Position numbers and translations under genes: made by a program
In this document: positions 22,151 to 30,745 of the stretch, one piece after another
Position numbering within the stretch: the first letter of the stretch is position 1
Layout: every line of letters starts with the position of its first letter
Notes under the pieces: model-generated
Databases searched by the model: none
What the model saw: only the letters and a program-made list of their open reading frames with translations
Told to the model about the DNA's origin: nothing
Assembly: GCA_903822425.1 (NCBI GenBank)
Contig: CAIJOY010000029.1
Span: 1-64,000 of the forward strand
Source of the DNA: an uncultured Actinomycetes bacterium
Lineage (GTDB): Bacteria > Actinomycetota > Actinomycetes > Nanopelagicales > Nanopelagicaceae
DNA length: 64,000 bases
Reading direction: 5' to 3'

Positions 22151-23056
22151 ATGAGTGTCAAGTCCAAAGGTGCGAATGTGCCACAAGGTAAAGGGGCAAA
22201 TTCTCAAAAAATCTCAGGGCTTGGATCTTCAGGTTGGATTTTTGTATCTCCCATACTCATTATGCTTTTTGTATTCTTCCTTATTCCACTCATCGGAGTT
22301 ATTTACCTGAGTTTGACTGAGTGGTCATTAATGGGAACGCCAACCTATAAAGGCACCTCGAATTATCATGAGATCTTTGCTAATCCCCAGTTTTGGAGTG
22401 CAGTGCGTGTAACTGGAAAACTTTCACTAGAAATGGCAATTCCCGGAGCACTTATAGCATTCATCCTCGCCATCATGATCAATGAAGGTAAACGAACTAA
22501 CTATGTTTCAACAGTTCTTCTTTTCCCTTTGGTTTTCCCGAGCATAGTTGCAGTATTTATCTGGGAGGCCATGTTCAAAGGCGACGGAATCTTAAATTCT
22601 ATGCTTGGTACGCAGATCAATTGGGTTACAAGTTCTAGTTGGGCCCTGCCTTCACTCGTGATGATGATGCTTTGGACCAATTTAGGTTATTACACGATCA
22701 TCGCACTTGCCGGTGTTCGTGATCTACCGGCAGAACTTTTTGATGCAGCAAGCATTGATGGAGCTGGATATTTCTCGAAGATTCGGTGGATCACAATTCC
22801 ATTGATGAAACCCATACTTCTGTTTCTATTGATGGTCGGCACTTCAGATGCGCTCACACTTTTTATCCAGCCGTATCTGCTCACTGGCGGAGGCCCTGGA
22901 GATTCCACGCGGACTTTATCCCAATTGATTTATCAGACTGCCTTTATGTACACCGATATTGGCAAGGCTTCAGCTATTGCTGTCACGCTCTTAGTTGTCG
23001 CACTTGTTGTCGCTGGTATGCAATTTAGAGTTTTTAGTAAAGAACGAGAGATTTGA
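22151..23056 (+). CDS. ABC sugar transporter permease, MalF-like
   Basis: Inner-membrane permease of 301 residues with about six hydrophobic segments. The ATPase-contacting EAA loop reads AASIDGAGYFSKIRWITIPLMKPI. It pairs with the permease encoded six bases downstream. No ATP-binding subunit gene lies in the locus, so a shared MsmK/UgpC-type ATPase elsewhere is likely. Confidence 0.92.
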   Translation: MSVKSKGANVPQGKGANSQKISGLGSSGWIFVSPILIMLFVFFLIPLIGVIYLSLTEWSLMGTPTYKGTSNYHEIFANPQFWSAVRVTGKLSLEMAIPGALIAFILAIMINEGKRTNYVSTVLLFPLVFPSIVAVFIWEAMFKGDGILNSMLGTQINWVTSSSWALPSLVMMMLWTNLGYYTIIALAGVRDLPAELFDAASIDGAGYFSKIRWITIPLMKPILLFLLMVGTSDALTLFIQPYLLTGGGPGDSTRTLSQLIYQTAFMYTDIGKASAIAVTLLVVALVVAGMQFRVFSKEREI

Positions 23057-23062
23057 CCTAAC

Positions 23063-23881
23063 ATGGTGAAAACTTTTGCTCGCTATCTCAATCTGACATT
23101 TCTAGCTCTTATTACGTTTATGGTCCTGATCCCAATTATTTGGGCACTAAAAGCGGTATTTACTCCAACAGGCGAGATTTTCACTACTGGAATTTTCGGC
23201 TTGCCAACTCATTTTTCCCTCGACAATATTCGTAACGGTCTAGCAACAGCTCCCTTTTTAACCTATTTCAAGACAAGTTTGCTTGTGGCCCTTGCCGTCA
23301 CATTTTCCATAGTTATCACTAGCGCTATGGCTGGATTTGGGTTCGCTAAGTTCCACTTCAAAGGCAAGAATTTACTTTTTGCCTTTGTGATTATGGCAAT
23401 GCTAATGCCCTTCCAAGCAATTCTGATTCCACTATTCATTGAAGTTAAATATTTTGGATGGTTGGATTCTTTAAAAGGCCTCATTATTCCTGGGGCAGTG
23501 AGCGCGTTTGGCATATTTATGATGAGACAGTTCATGTTTTCTATTCCAAATGAACTGATCGAGGCTGCACTTATCGATGGTTGTTCGCCCCTGAAGGTTT
23601 TTCGCAAAATAATACTTCCGATGGCAAAGTCACCGCTTTCTGCACTGGGTGCACTTGCTTTCTTATCGAGTTGGAATAATTACCTTTGGCCATTGGTCGT
23701 TGTGCAAAGTGAGTCTTCGTTGACTATTCCACTTGGCCTTCAACAATTTAGAGGTAATAACGCCACGGCTTACGGTGAGATATTTGCGGTATCACTGATA
23801 GCAGCAATCCCTGTAGCGCTTCTCTTTATTGTCATGCGTCGACAGATTGTTAGTAGCTTCGCAACGAGTGGCATAAAATGA
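23063..23881 (+). CDS. ABC sugar transporter permease, MalG-like
   Basis: Second permease of 272 residues, six hydrophobic segments, EAA loop EAALIDGCSPLKVFRKIILP. The stop codon overlaps the ROK kinase start by ATGA, so uptake and phosphorylation are translationally linked. Confidence 0.92.
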   Translation: MVKTFARYLNLTFLALITFMVLIPIIWALKAVFTPTGEIFTTGIFGLPTHFSLDNIRNGLATAPFLTYFKTSLLVALAVTFSIVITSAMAGFGFAKFHFKGKNLLFAFVIMAMLMPFQAILIPLFIEVKYFGWLDSLKGLIIPGAVSAFGIFMMRQFMFSIPNELIEAALIDGCSPLKVFRKIILPMAKSPLSALGALAFLSSWNNYLWPLVVVQSESSLTIPLGLQQFRGNNATAYGEIFAVSLIAAIPVALLFIVMRRQIVSSFATSGIK

Positions 23882-24789
23882 CGAAATCCACGCAGCGCGC
23901 AAACCCGACTGGTCGCACAATGGGTATAGATGTTGGGGGAACCCACATCAGATCTGTGGTGAGTGATGGCGTGACGTTTGATGAGATTAGTCTTGAAAAA
24001 ACTCCGAAAACTTATGACGGGTTATTAAGCGCCCTAGTGCGAATAATTGAATCCGAAAAATCTCATGACCCTTTGCACAGCGTTGGTTTGGGTTTACCCG
24101 GCAGAAGTGATCCGGAAAAACCAATATGGATTCCAAAATTACCGTTTTTAAACCAGTCGCATCTCATGGTGGATTTGGAACGTCAGACGCATTTGCCAAC
24201 AACGTTGATAAATGATGCGCAAGCCGCTCTGGTTGGCGAAGTGAATTTTGGTGCTGCAAAGGGTTGTCGAAATGTAGTGCTTGTAACTTTAGGTACAGGT
24301 ATTGGTGGTGGAGTAATGATTGATGGGAAAATTTATGTCGGTCACAATGGCACGGCCGGATCATTCGGTTGGCTCCTTGCCCCAGTTCGCGTATATCCAA
24401 ATCCAGAATTGGGACCATGGGAACGATGGGCTTCTGGTAATTCTTTGCAAAATGCTGCGCAAGATCTGGGGCTTAGCGTCACGCAGTTGCTTCGAGAATC
24501 AAGTGAATCTCCAGAATCTCAGGCACGCGGAGTGCTTGAAGATTTTGCTACACGCATTGGGAAAGGGCTGGGTTCATTGGCTTCTTTATTTGATCCCCAA
24601 GTAGTTCTTGTTAGCGGAGGGCTTGTTGATTCTTGGCCATTGCTGAGCGATGGCGTTGAAGAAGGATTCAAGAGCACGGCGTCTCCTTCAGTGAGAAATA
24701 CTGCAATAAAAGTTGCAATTCTTGGATCTGATGCAGGTGCCGTTGGCGCATCAGTCACAGCTCGTAACTATTTCAATGATCACAACTAA
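23878..24789 (+). CDS. ROK-type sugar kinase lacking the zinc motif
   Basis: Likely phosphorylates the imported (amino)sugar. The 303 residues have phosphate-binding MGIDVGGTHIRSVV, the catalytic Asp in LINDAQAALVGE, and the adenosine motif VTLGTGIGGGVMIDG. The usual ROK segment ExGH followed by CxCGxxGC is missing: after HNGTAGSFGWLLAPV there are no cysteines. That points to an unusual substrate pocket or a BadF/ROK-like subgroup. It is coupled to the permease by ATGA and followed by the SIS gene. Substrate unknown. Confidence 0.85.
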   Translation: MTKSTQRANPTGRTMGIDVGGTHIRSVVSDGVTFDEISLEKTPKTYDGLLSALVRIIESEKSHDPLHSVGLGLPGRSDPEKPIWIPKLPFLNQSHLMVDLERQTHLPTTLINDAQAALVGEVNFGAAKGCRNVVLVTLGTGIGGGVMIDGKIYVGHNGTAGSFGWLLAPVRVYPNPELGPWERWASGNSLQNAAQDLGLSVTQLLRESSESPESQARGVLEDFATRIGKGLGSLASLFDPQVVLVSGGLVDSWPLLSDGVEEGFKSTASPSVRNTAIKVAILGSDAGAVGASVTARNYFNDHN

Positions 24790-24816
24790 CCACGTAAACC
24801 AACCGAGAGGAACACA

Positions 24817-25590
24817 ATGCCAGAGAAATCCTTCATTCAACACATAGTTGGATTCATCACCGCAATCGAAAAGGAACAGGGCCCTTTACTTGACGAGCTT
24901 GCCTTAAAATGTGCGCAAGTTCGAAAGTCCGGAGGCTTGATCCACCTTTTCGGAAGTGGGCATTCTGTGATTCCTACGATGGATGCTTACCCTCGCTATG
25001 GCACTTTTGTTGGGATTCACCCAATTTTCGATCCGCGTCTTATGTGGCACAACGTGTTAGGCCCTGGTGGCGTACGAGAGTTGCTTTGGCTTGAACGGAC
25101 TGAAAATTATATTTTTCAAGTACTTCAAAATGAGCCAATAAACAAAGGTGACATCCTGATCGCCCTTTCTCACGGTGGAACAAATATTGCTGCGATTGAA
25201 GCTGCCGAGTACGCAAAGAAAAAGGGTTGCTTCACAATCGGCGTTACTTCGATGAAGAACGCGGGCGCTGCTTCCAAGCATTCCCGTGGATTAAAACTTT
25301 CTACAGTTGTAGATCAAGTAATTGATACTGGAGTGCCGATCGAGGATGCAGTTTATAACGTAGAAAGTTGGAGTAGGCCTGTTGGAGGTAGCTCGACCAT
25401 CGTGGCAACGGTAATTGTTCAAGAGTTAATTACTCGAATTGCCAAGGCCCTGGGAGATATGGGAATTGAAGTCCCTACCTTCGTTTCTCCGACTGTTCCT
25501 GGAGCTTCGGTCTCATCTAATGACGAGGTTTTCCTCGAGCATGCTAAATACCTACATCATGCAATGGGTATCAGTTTAGGAATTAAATAA
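24817..25590 (+). CDS. SIS domain protein (UPF0309-like)
   Basis: Sugar-phosphate isomerase/binding fold of 257 residues. Motifs are IHLFGSGHSVIPTMDAYPR at the N-terminal part and LIALSHGGTNIAAIEAAEYA in the phosphate-binding loop. SIS proteins act as sugar-phosphate isomerases, deaminases or MurNAc-6-P etherases; which one applies here is not visible. With the kinase upstream and the deacetylase downstream, a step in amino-sugar-phosphate breakdown is a fair inference. GAGAGGAA is a strong ribosome-binding site. Confidence 0.82.
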   Translation: MPEKSFIQHIVGFITAIEKEQGPLLDELALKCAQVRKSGGLIHLFGSGHSVIPTMDAYPRYGTFVGIHPIFDPRLMWHNVLGPGGVRELLWLERTENYIFQVLQNEPINKGDILIALSHGGTNIAAIEAAEYAKKKGCFTIGVTSMKNAGAASKHSRGLKLSTVVDQVIDTGVPIEDAVYNVESWSRPVGGSSTIVATVIVQELITRIAKALGDMGIEVPTFVSPTVPGASVSSNDEVFLEHAKYLHHAMGISLGIK

Positions 25591-25599
25591 TTCCCTAAA
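25575..25599. terminator. Candidate bidirectional hairpin between convergent genes
   Basis: TTTAGGAATT pairs with AATTCCCTAAA (one bulged C) across the stop of the SIS gene and just before the convergent deacetylase stop. It is AT-rich with no long U-tract, so termination is likely but not certain. Confidence 0.45.
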
Positions 25600-25603
25600 C
25601 GAA

Positions 25604-26284
25604 CTACAGCAAAGGCGAAAGCGGTAATGGATCCTTCATCATGCCAACTGCGCGAGTGCTGTCTGCTAAGCACCCACGCATTGTCATGAGCGCTGTGTAG
25701 TAATCGATGTATCGAAAGCCACTTGTTTGCCCGTGAGCGAACTCGTGGCTTTCGATTGCTTTGCGCCAGAGCGCGAAAGATGAATCTGAAATCGCCCTAG
25801 CCTGCGTGACTTCAAAGCCTGTCATGTCCTCCCAGTTTTCTGAAAATGTAATGCTTGTTCGAAACGGAGGGTGTTCTTCATTTTCCAAAGGTAGATTCGC
25901 TAGGAAGACAGCGCGTTTAACCAATAAATGTGCATTCCGATGATCTGGGTGGAAACTTCCCGACCAGTGTGTCAATATCTCTTGAGGACAAAGTTCCCTG
26001 ATTATTCGCGCGACCCTGGTTGCTGCCTCATCATTTGCGACTAGGAATCCATCTCGATAATCTTCAAATATCAGCGATTGCACCCCAATAGTTTCGCAAA
26101 ATATGCGATTTTCACTAATCTTCTGTGTTCGATATTTAGCCGCAGAAACTTTTGGGTTACCGAGTTCACCTGGGGTAAGTGCGAGCAAAGTGGCTTTATT
26201 ACCGAGTGAAACTTCTTCCGTGAGCAGCGGTCCTGCCATCAGTTCGGCGTCGCCAATATGAGCTCCGATTGCCAGAATATGCAT
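25604..26284 (-). CDS. PIG-L (LmbE-like) family deacetylase
   Basis: Zinc-dependent amidohydrolase family that removes acetyl groups from GlcNAc-type sugars. The 226 residues show GAHIGDAELMAGP (the HxDDxE-like metal motif near residue 8) and HPDHRNAHLL, the second metal-binding site. It converges on the sugar operon, so an N-acetylated sugar is a plausible substrate; archaeal diacetylchitobiose deacetylases belong to the same family. The metal motif is HIGDAE rather than HPDDxE, keeping the catalytic Asp and Glu. The start MHILAIGAHIG is the family-typical N-terminus. Confidence 0.85.
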   Translation of the reverse strand: MHILAIGAHIGDAELMAGPLLTEEVSLGNKATLLALTPGELGNPKVSAAKYRTQKISENRIFCETIGVQSLIFEDYRDGFLVANDEAATRVARIIRELCPQEILTHWSGSFHPDHRNAHLLVKRAVFLANLPLENEEHPPFRTSITFSENWEDMTGFEVTQARAISDSSFALWRKAIESHEFAHGQTSGFRYIDYYTALMTMRGCLADSTRAVGMMKDPLPLSPLL

Positions 26285-26327
26285 GGCTTAATTCTCTCGT
26301 ATTTTCCTAATTCTGGGAAGTCTTCTG

Positions 26328-26372
26328 ATGAAGGTCATGAAGGTCATGAAGGTCATGAAGGTCTTGAAGGTT
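26328..26372. repeat. Tandem repeat, 9-bp unit x 5
   Basis: Four perfect copies of ATGAAGGTC are followed by one variant, TTGAAGGTT. The array sits between the deacetylase and comEA, both reading away from it. The unit keeps reading frame, but no supported gene covers it. It could be a protein-binding array or a slippage-prone locus. Confidence 0.85.
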
Positions 26373-26472
26373 GTAAAGGCCATTAAGAGTCTGGATTATC
26401 AACAAGGACTTCTTCTGAACACGCAAGCTCTGAGTTTCCAGTAAAAGCAAAAATGCGCCCTTGGATTGGCGC

Positions 26473-27093
26473 ATGAATGAACTACTCGATGACTATCGCA
26501 ACCGCCTAAGTCAGTGGTTGGCAGAATTAAACTTCACACGTCAGCATAAAAGAGCTTTGCTGATCCTTATCATCCCCATCATCGCTGTTTCAAGCTTCGT
26601 CGTTCTGCGATCAAATACACAACCCACTCCTATCTCTGAACCAATCGGTATACCAGCACAAGTTTTGATTCCAGAAGTTATGGTCGATGTTGCCGGTGGG
26701 GTTAAAACCCCTGGCGTTTACTCTTTATCTGCAGATTCGCGGGTATCCGATGCAATCACCGCTGCAGGTGGGGCTAGCGCCGGAACTGATCTGAGCAATT
26801 TGAATTTAGCTCGCATCATCAAAGATGGCGAGCAAATTTACGTTGAGCCAGCAGGTACTACAAGTAAATCCATTGTTGGCAAGGTAGCAAGCAAGAAAAT
26901 AGGTCCGATAAACATAAACCGCGCAACGAAATCTGAGTTCGATTCACTCCCTGGCATTGGCCCAGTCCTGGCTCAACGGATCTTTACCTATCGAAGACTG
27001 CATGGTCCTTTCACAACACTCGAAGACTTACAGAAAGTTTCTGGGATTGGAAGTTCTAAATTCGCAGCGCTCAAGAGCAAGATTCAAATTTAG
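26473..27093 (+). CDS. comEA: Competence protein ComEA (membrane DNA receptor)
   Basis: Binds double-stranded DNA at the cell surface for uptake. The 206 residues have a basic N-terminus, one membrane segment (about 27-42), an SLBB domain (VDVAGGVKTPGVYSLSADSR) and two helix-hairpin-helix motifs (INRATKSEFDSLPGIGPVLAQRI; LEDLQKVSGIGSSKFAAL). I use ATG 26473; a TTG at 26461 is in frame. comEC and holA follow, the standard order. Confidence 0.92.
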   Translation: MNELLDDYRNRLSQWLAELNFTRQHKRALLILIIPIIAVSSFVVLRSNTQPTPISEPIGIPAQVLIPEVMVDVAGGVKTPGVYSLSADSRVSDAITAAGGASAGTDLSNLNLARIIKDGEQIYVEPAGTTSKSIVGKVASKKIGPININRATKSEFDSLPGIGPVLAQRIFTYRRLHGPFTTLEDLQKVSGIGSSKFAALKSKIQI

Positions 27094-27179
27094 TCGATCA
27101 TCGGGCACTTGTTCTAGGAAGTGCGATTTGGTTAGGTGCGCTGGCTCAAAGCTGGGTAGCACCATGGCGTGCAACTGCA

Positions 27180-29378
27180 TTGTTATTAGTAATAACGCTC
27201 ATTGCAATGTATCGGAAATCTGGTTTAGCTGTAGTTATTGTTTCGGCAGTTTTATTAGGCTCTGGTGCGATGTCACTTCGCCAGAGCGCTATCGATCACT
27301 CTCGCATTCAAGGCTACATGGGTTCATCTGCACTCATACGGGTCCAAGTAACCACAGATCCGCATCAAAGTGATCCAAGAGTATTTGGGTCAAATCTTGC
27401 ACCTGCCAGTTACTCATTCTTAGGAAGCGCACTCGCGGTCGGCCAAACAAAATTAGAGTTTCGATTGCGGGTTCCGATACGGGTTATTTCACAGGACTCA
27501 AATATGGGTTTGTTATTACCAGGTCAGATATTTATCGCGCGTGGCAATTTAGAATTGAGCAACGAAGCCCGTGGTGCAGCCCTTTTCTTAGTGCGATCTG
27601 AGGTCGTGATTACATCTACTCCCTCGCGTTGGGCACGAACTTTAGGTTCTATTCGAACGCACTTACGGGACTTGTCGCCAAAAAATGATGCCGGATCATT
27701 GATTCCTGGAATGGTTTTGGGAGATACCTCGCAACAAAGCTCACAATTTCGAATCGCTATGAGGCGCTGCGGGCTCACGCACCTTACTGCGGTGAGTGGT
27801 GCCAATTTTGCGATCATCTCCTTATTTGTTCTTTGGTGCATGCAATGGATTATTCGCACTTTGAAATGGCGCATATTGCTCACTGCCATTGCGCTATCCG
27901 GCTTTATTGCACTTGTCAGACCATCACCTTCGGTACTTCGAGCTGCAGCAATGGCCAGTGTTGTACTTTTTGCACGCGCAGTTGGAGAACGCAGCAGTCC
28001 CTTGCCTGCCTTAGGTTTTGCAATCGCAGCCGTTGTCATTGGCGATCCTTGGCAAGCGCGTGATCCAGGTTTCGCACTCTCGGTGCTAGCAACAGCAGGA
28101 CTTTTATTGCTGGCCCCAAGAATTTCCACATGGCTATCTCGCTTTCTCCCGTCTGCTATTGCTGCAGCGCTGAGTCCGCCAATGGCAGCGGTAGTGATGT
28201 GCGCACCGATACTTGTTGCCTTATCTGGCTACATCGGACCAATGACTGTGATTGCTAACTTATTGGTTGCTCCCGTAGTGGCACCTATTACGGTTCTTGG
28301 TTTTATAGCAGCTCTTGCATCACCTATATTTCCGCCCTTGGCAACGATCTTGCTTTTCTTTGCCGAATTTCCAGCTTGGTGGATCGCATCAGTTGCACAC
28401 TGGGCCGCACGATTTCCTGTCGTTACCTTTACCACTGACCTTGTCGGCTTCATTCTTGCTCTCAGTGTTCTGATCGGCCTCATAGCTGCGTTTATGACTA
28501 GTAAGAAATTACTGATTTGTTCGATCGCATTACTTCTATTGCTTACTTGGTTTGGAAGATGGCCCGGCGGTGACTGGCAAATCGCAAATTGTGATGTTGG
28601 ACAAGGAGATTCACTCGCAATCAACTTGGGTCACCATCGAGCCATTCTTATCGATTCGGGACCAGATCCCGTTCTTGTTGACCGATGCCTGAGTCAATTA
28701 GGAGTCAGGGAAGTTTCACTTCTGGTGCTGACACATTTTCATGCAGATCACGTTGAAGGTCTCAGCGGGGTCCTTAATCATAGAAAGATTAGGCAAGTAT
28801 GGATTTCCAATAACTCAGATCCTCAGCTCGAGAGCGATCGTGTTAAGCAGTTGCTCGGTCCAGTTGCAACCAATGTTGTTGTCCGTGGAATGCAGACACA
28901 GGTCAATAGCGCCAGAGGTCTCATCCAGTTGAGAGTGTTATGGCCCAATGCATCTCTAGGAAGTTTTGATGTACTGCCTGGAGATGGTTCTGCCATTAAT
29001 AACTCGAGCATTGCACTTTTGATCACTGCGCCGGATTTCACCCTCTTTGCAGCGGGGGATGTGGAACCAGCAGTCCAAAGTGAAATTCGCGATGCAATAG
29101 GGAAAGTTGATATCTATAAAGTTTCACATCATGGTTCCCTCTATCAAGATGAGGGGATGCTCGAGCGCCTTTCACCGGCGGTATCCATCATTAGCGTTGG
29201 CGCGGGCAATACCTACGGCCATCCTGCTCCACAAACGTTGGCGCTGCTGGCTAGACTTCCGAGTGCGATCTATAGAACTGATATCAGTGGAGCGATAGCG
29301 ATTACCGCACGAGCCCACCACTTAAAAGTTCGTGTGAGCAATTCAGGTGCATGGTGGCAGAAAGTGAGGCTGGGATGA
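27180..29378 (+). CDS. comEC: ComEC/Rec2 DNA-uptake channel
   Basis: Forms the membrane channel for single-stranded DNA. An N-terminal DUF4131-like part precedes the Competence domain (SLIPGMVLGDTS ... HLTAVSGANFAII) with many membrane segments, and a C-terminal metallo-beta-lactamase domain has DVGQGDS and THFHADHVEG. The first usual start codon is TTG 27180, but the frame is open from 27060 and encodes hydrophobic ComEC-like sequence (ALVLGSAIWLGALAQSWVAP) before it. The true start is therefore probably upstream at a rare codon such as ATT 27060 or 27126. holA overlaps the stop by ATGA. Confidence 0.93.
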   Translation: MLLVITLIAMYRKSGLAVVIVSAVLLGSGAMSLRQSAIDHSRIQGYMGSSALIRVQVTTDPHQSDPRVFGSNLAPASYSFLGSALAVGQTKLEFRLRVPIRVISQDSNMGLLLPGQIFIARGNLELSNEARGAALFLVRSEVVITSTPSRWARTLGSIRTHLRDLSPKNDAGSLIPGMVLGDTSQQSSQFRIAMRRCGLTHLTAVSGANFAIISLFVLWCMQWIIRTLKWRILLTAIALSGFIALVRPSPSVLRAAAMASVVLFARAVGERSSPLPALGFAIAAVVIGDPWQARDPGFALSVLATAGLLLLAPRISTWLSRFLPSAIAAALSPPMAAVVMCAPILVALSGYIGPMTVIANLLVAPVVAPITVLGFIAALASPIFPPLATILLFFAEFPAWWIASVAHWAARFPVVTFTTDLVGFILALSVLIGLIAAFMTSKKLLICSIALLLLLTWFGRWPGGDWQIANCDVGQGDSLAINLGHHRAILIDSGPDPVLVDRCLSQLGVREVSLLVLTHFHADHVEGLSGVLNHRKIRQVWISNNSDPQLESDRVKQLLGPVATNVVVRGMQTQVNSARGLIQLRVLWPNASLGSFDVLPGDGSAINNSSIALLITAPDFTLFAAGDVEPAVQSEIRDAIGKVDIYKVSHHGSLYQDEGMLERLSPAVSIISVGAGNTYGHPAPQTLALLARLPSAIYRTDISGAIAITARAHHLKVRVSNSGAWWQKVRLG

Positions 29379-30313
29379 GTATCTATCTCTTGCTCGGGCC
29401 TGAAAGTGCCATTGCAGATCGCGCGTTAGCTAAATTGTTGGCACATCTCAAAGAAGAGAACACGGAAATTACAACAATATTTGCAGCCGATGCAATCATC
29501 GGTGATATTTCTGATGCGCTAGCACCGTCACTTTTTTCAGAAAAGCGGGCTCTAGTTATTCGCGATCTTCAAGATTTATTAATGGAAGTCCAAGATGAAG
29601 TTTCACGCTATTTAGATAATATGGATCCAACGATAACCGTCATCTTTGTGCACAAAGGCGGCATTAAAGGCAAGGCGCTGCTGGATCGCATTAAAAAGGC
29701 CAAACCAGAAATTTTGGCATGCGAGACGTTGAAGAAGGAATCAGAGAAGCAAGAATTCGCCAAGAATATATTTCTTGATCTTGGCCGCAAAGCAACTCCA
29801 GGAGCTATAGCAGCGTTGGTTAATGCTGTGGGAAGTGAGCTTCGTGAATTAGTTGCAGCGTGTACACAAATTGCGTCAGATACCAAAGGCGTAATTGATG
29901 AGGAAATGATCGATACTTTCCATCAAGGAAGAATTGAAACAACCGGTTTTGATGTTGCCGATGCGACGTTAGATGGCAACATCTCTCAAGCTCTCATGGC
30001 ATTGCGTTCGGCTATCGCAACAGGTACCGACCCTGTAATGGTCACTAGCGCAATCGCATCTGGACTTCGCGCCCTTGCCAAAGTTTCCGGGGCAAATCGT
30101 GGAACAAAGTCATTTGAATTAGCAGGCTCACTCGGGATGGCTCCGTGGCAGATTGATAAAGCACGACGCCAATTATCTGGATGGAGCCCGCGAGGTATCT
30201 CTGTTGCCGTGGCAGCAATTGCTCAAGCAGATGCTGCTGTTAAAGGCGCTGCGGTTGATCCGATCTATGCTCTTGAGCGGGCAGTAATGGATATTGCCCG
30301 AGCGCGCTCATAA
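29375..30313 (+). CDS. holA: DNA polymerase III, delta subunit
   Basis: Opens the beta clamp in the clamp loader. The 312 residues begin MSIYLLLGPESAIADRALA and contain the family core (DISDALAPSLFSEKRALVIRD and the C-terminal LARLRALAKV-like helices). I start at ATG 29375, overlapping the comEC stop as ATGA; the frame also opens eight codons earlier. comEA-comEC-holA-rpsT is a common order. Confidence 0.9.
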   Translation: MSIYLLLGPESAIADRALAKLLAHLKEENTEITTIFAADAIIGDISDALAPSLFSEKRALVIRDLQDLLMEVQDEVSRYLDNMDPTITVIFVHKGGIKGKALLDRIKKAKPEILACETLKKESEKQEFAKNIFLDLGRKATPGAIAALVNAVGSELRELVAACTQIASDTKGVIDEEMIDTFHQGRIETTGFDVADATLDGNISQALMALRSAIATGTDPVMVTSAIASGLRALAKVSGANRGTKSFELAGSLGMAPWQIDKARRQLSGWSPRGISVAVAAIAQADAAVKGAAVDPIYALERAVMDIARARS

Positions 30314-30355
30314 TTCGCGGCTGATCTATCCCTCTGTGATCCAAATCTGACCAAT

Positions 30356-30385
30356 TTGAGCCTCAACGCACCTGACTGGTAGCCT
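30356..30385 (+). promoter_or_regulatory. Promoter of rpsT
   Basis: TTGAGC (30356-30361) and TAGCCT (30380-30385) are separated by 18 bases. The start should lie about 50 bases before the rpsT GTG, leaving a structured leader. Confidence 0.5.
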
Positions 30386-30392
30386 TCACCCC

Positions 30393-30413
30393 CTTAGGTC
30401 GGCTTCGACTAAG
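30393..30413 (+). promoter_or_regulatory. Hairpin in the rpsT leader
   Basis: CTTA/TAAG and GTCG/CGAC stems around a GCTT loop, with one bulged G. S20 represses its own translation in other bacteria, so an autoregulatory role is possible but only inferred. Confidence 0.4.
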
Positions 30414-30443
30414 AATCAACGAAATAAGACAGGACAAGCGCAC

Positions 30444-30713
30444 GTGGCAAATATCAAGTCTCAAATCAAGCGGGTTAAGACCAATGAGAAGGCACGCCTT
30501 CGCAACAAGTCCGTCAGCTCATCAATTAAGACAGCTGTACGTCGATTCCGCGATGCGGTTACCGCAGGAGATGCCAAGACAATTACCACTGAACTTCGCA
30601 CTGCTTCACAGGCACTTGATGTTGCTGTGGCAAAAGGTGTCCTTCATAAGAATGCAGCAGCCAACAAGAAATCTTCCATGGCTAAATCGGCTAACAAAGC
30701 CGGCGTTCGTTAA
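30444..30713 (+). CDS. rpsT: 30S ribosomal protein S20
   Basis: Primary 16S rRNA-binding protein of the small subunit. The 89 very basic residues begin [21 protein letters not shown], the standard S20 N-terminus. It uses a GTG start (30444) with an AGGAC site eight bases upstream. Confidence 0.96.
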   Translation: MANIKSQIKRVKTNEKARLRNKSVSSSIKTAVRRFRDAVTAGDAKTITTELRTASQALDVAVAKGVLHKNAAANKKSSMAKSANKAGVR

Positions 30714-30745
30714 TTTTCTCTTCACACTAAAGCGAGGCTAGGTTC

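Noticed and set aside
27081-27095. Programmed -1 frameshift joining comEA to comEC
   Set aside because: The in-frame codons before the comEA stop (CAA ATT TAG) do not form a slippery heptamer in the correct phase. A rare start codon is simpler.
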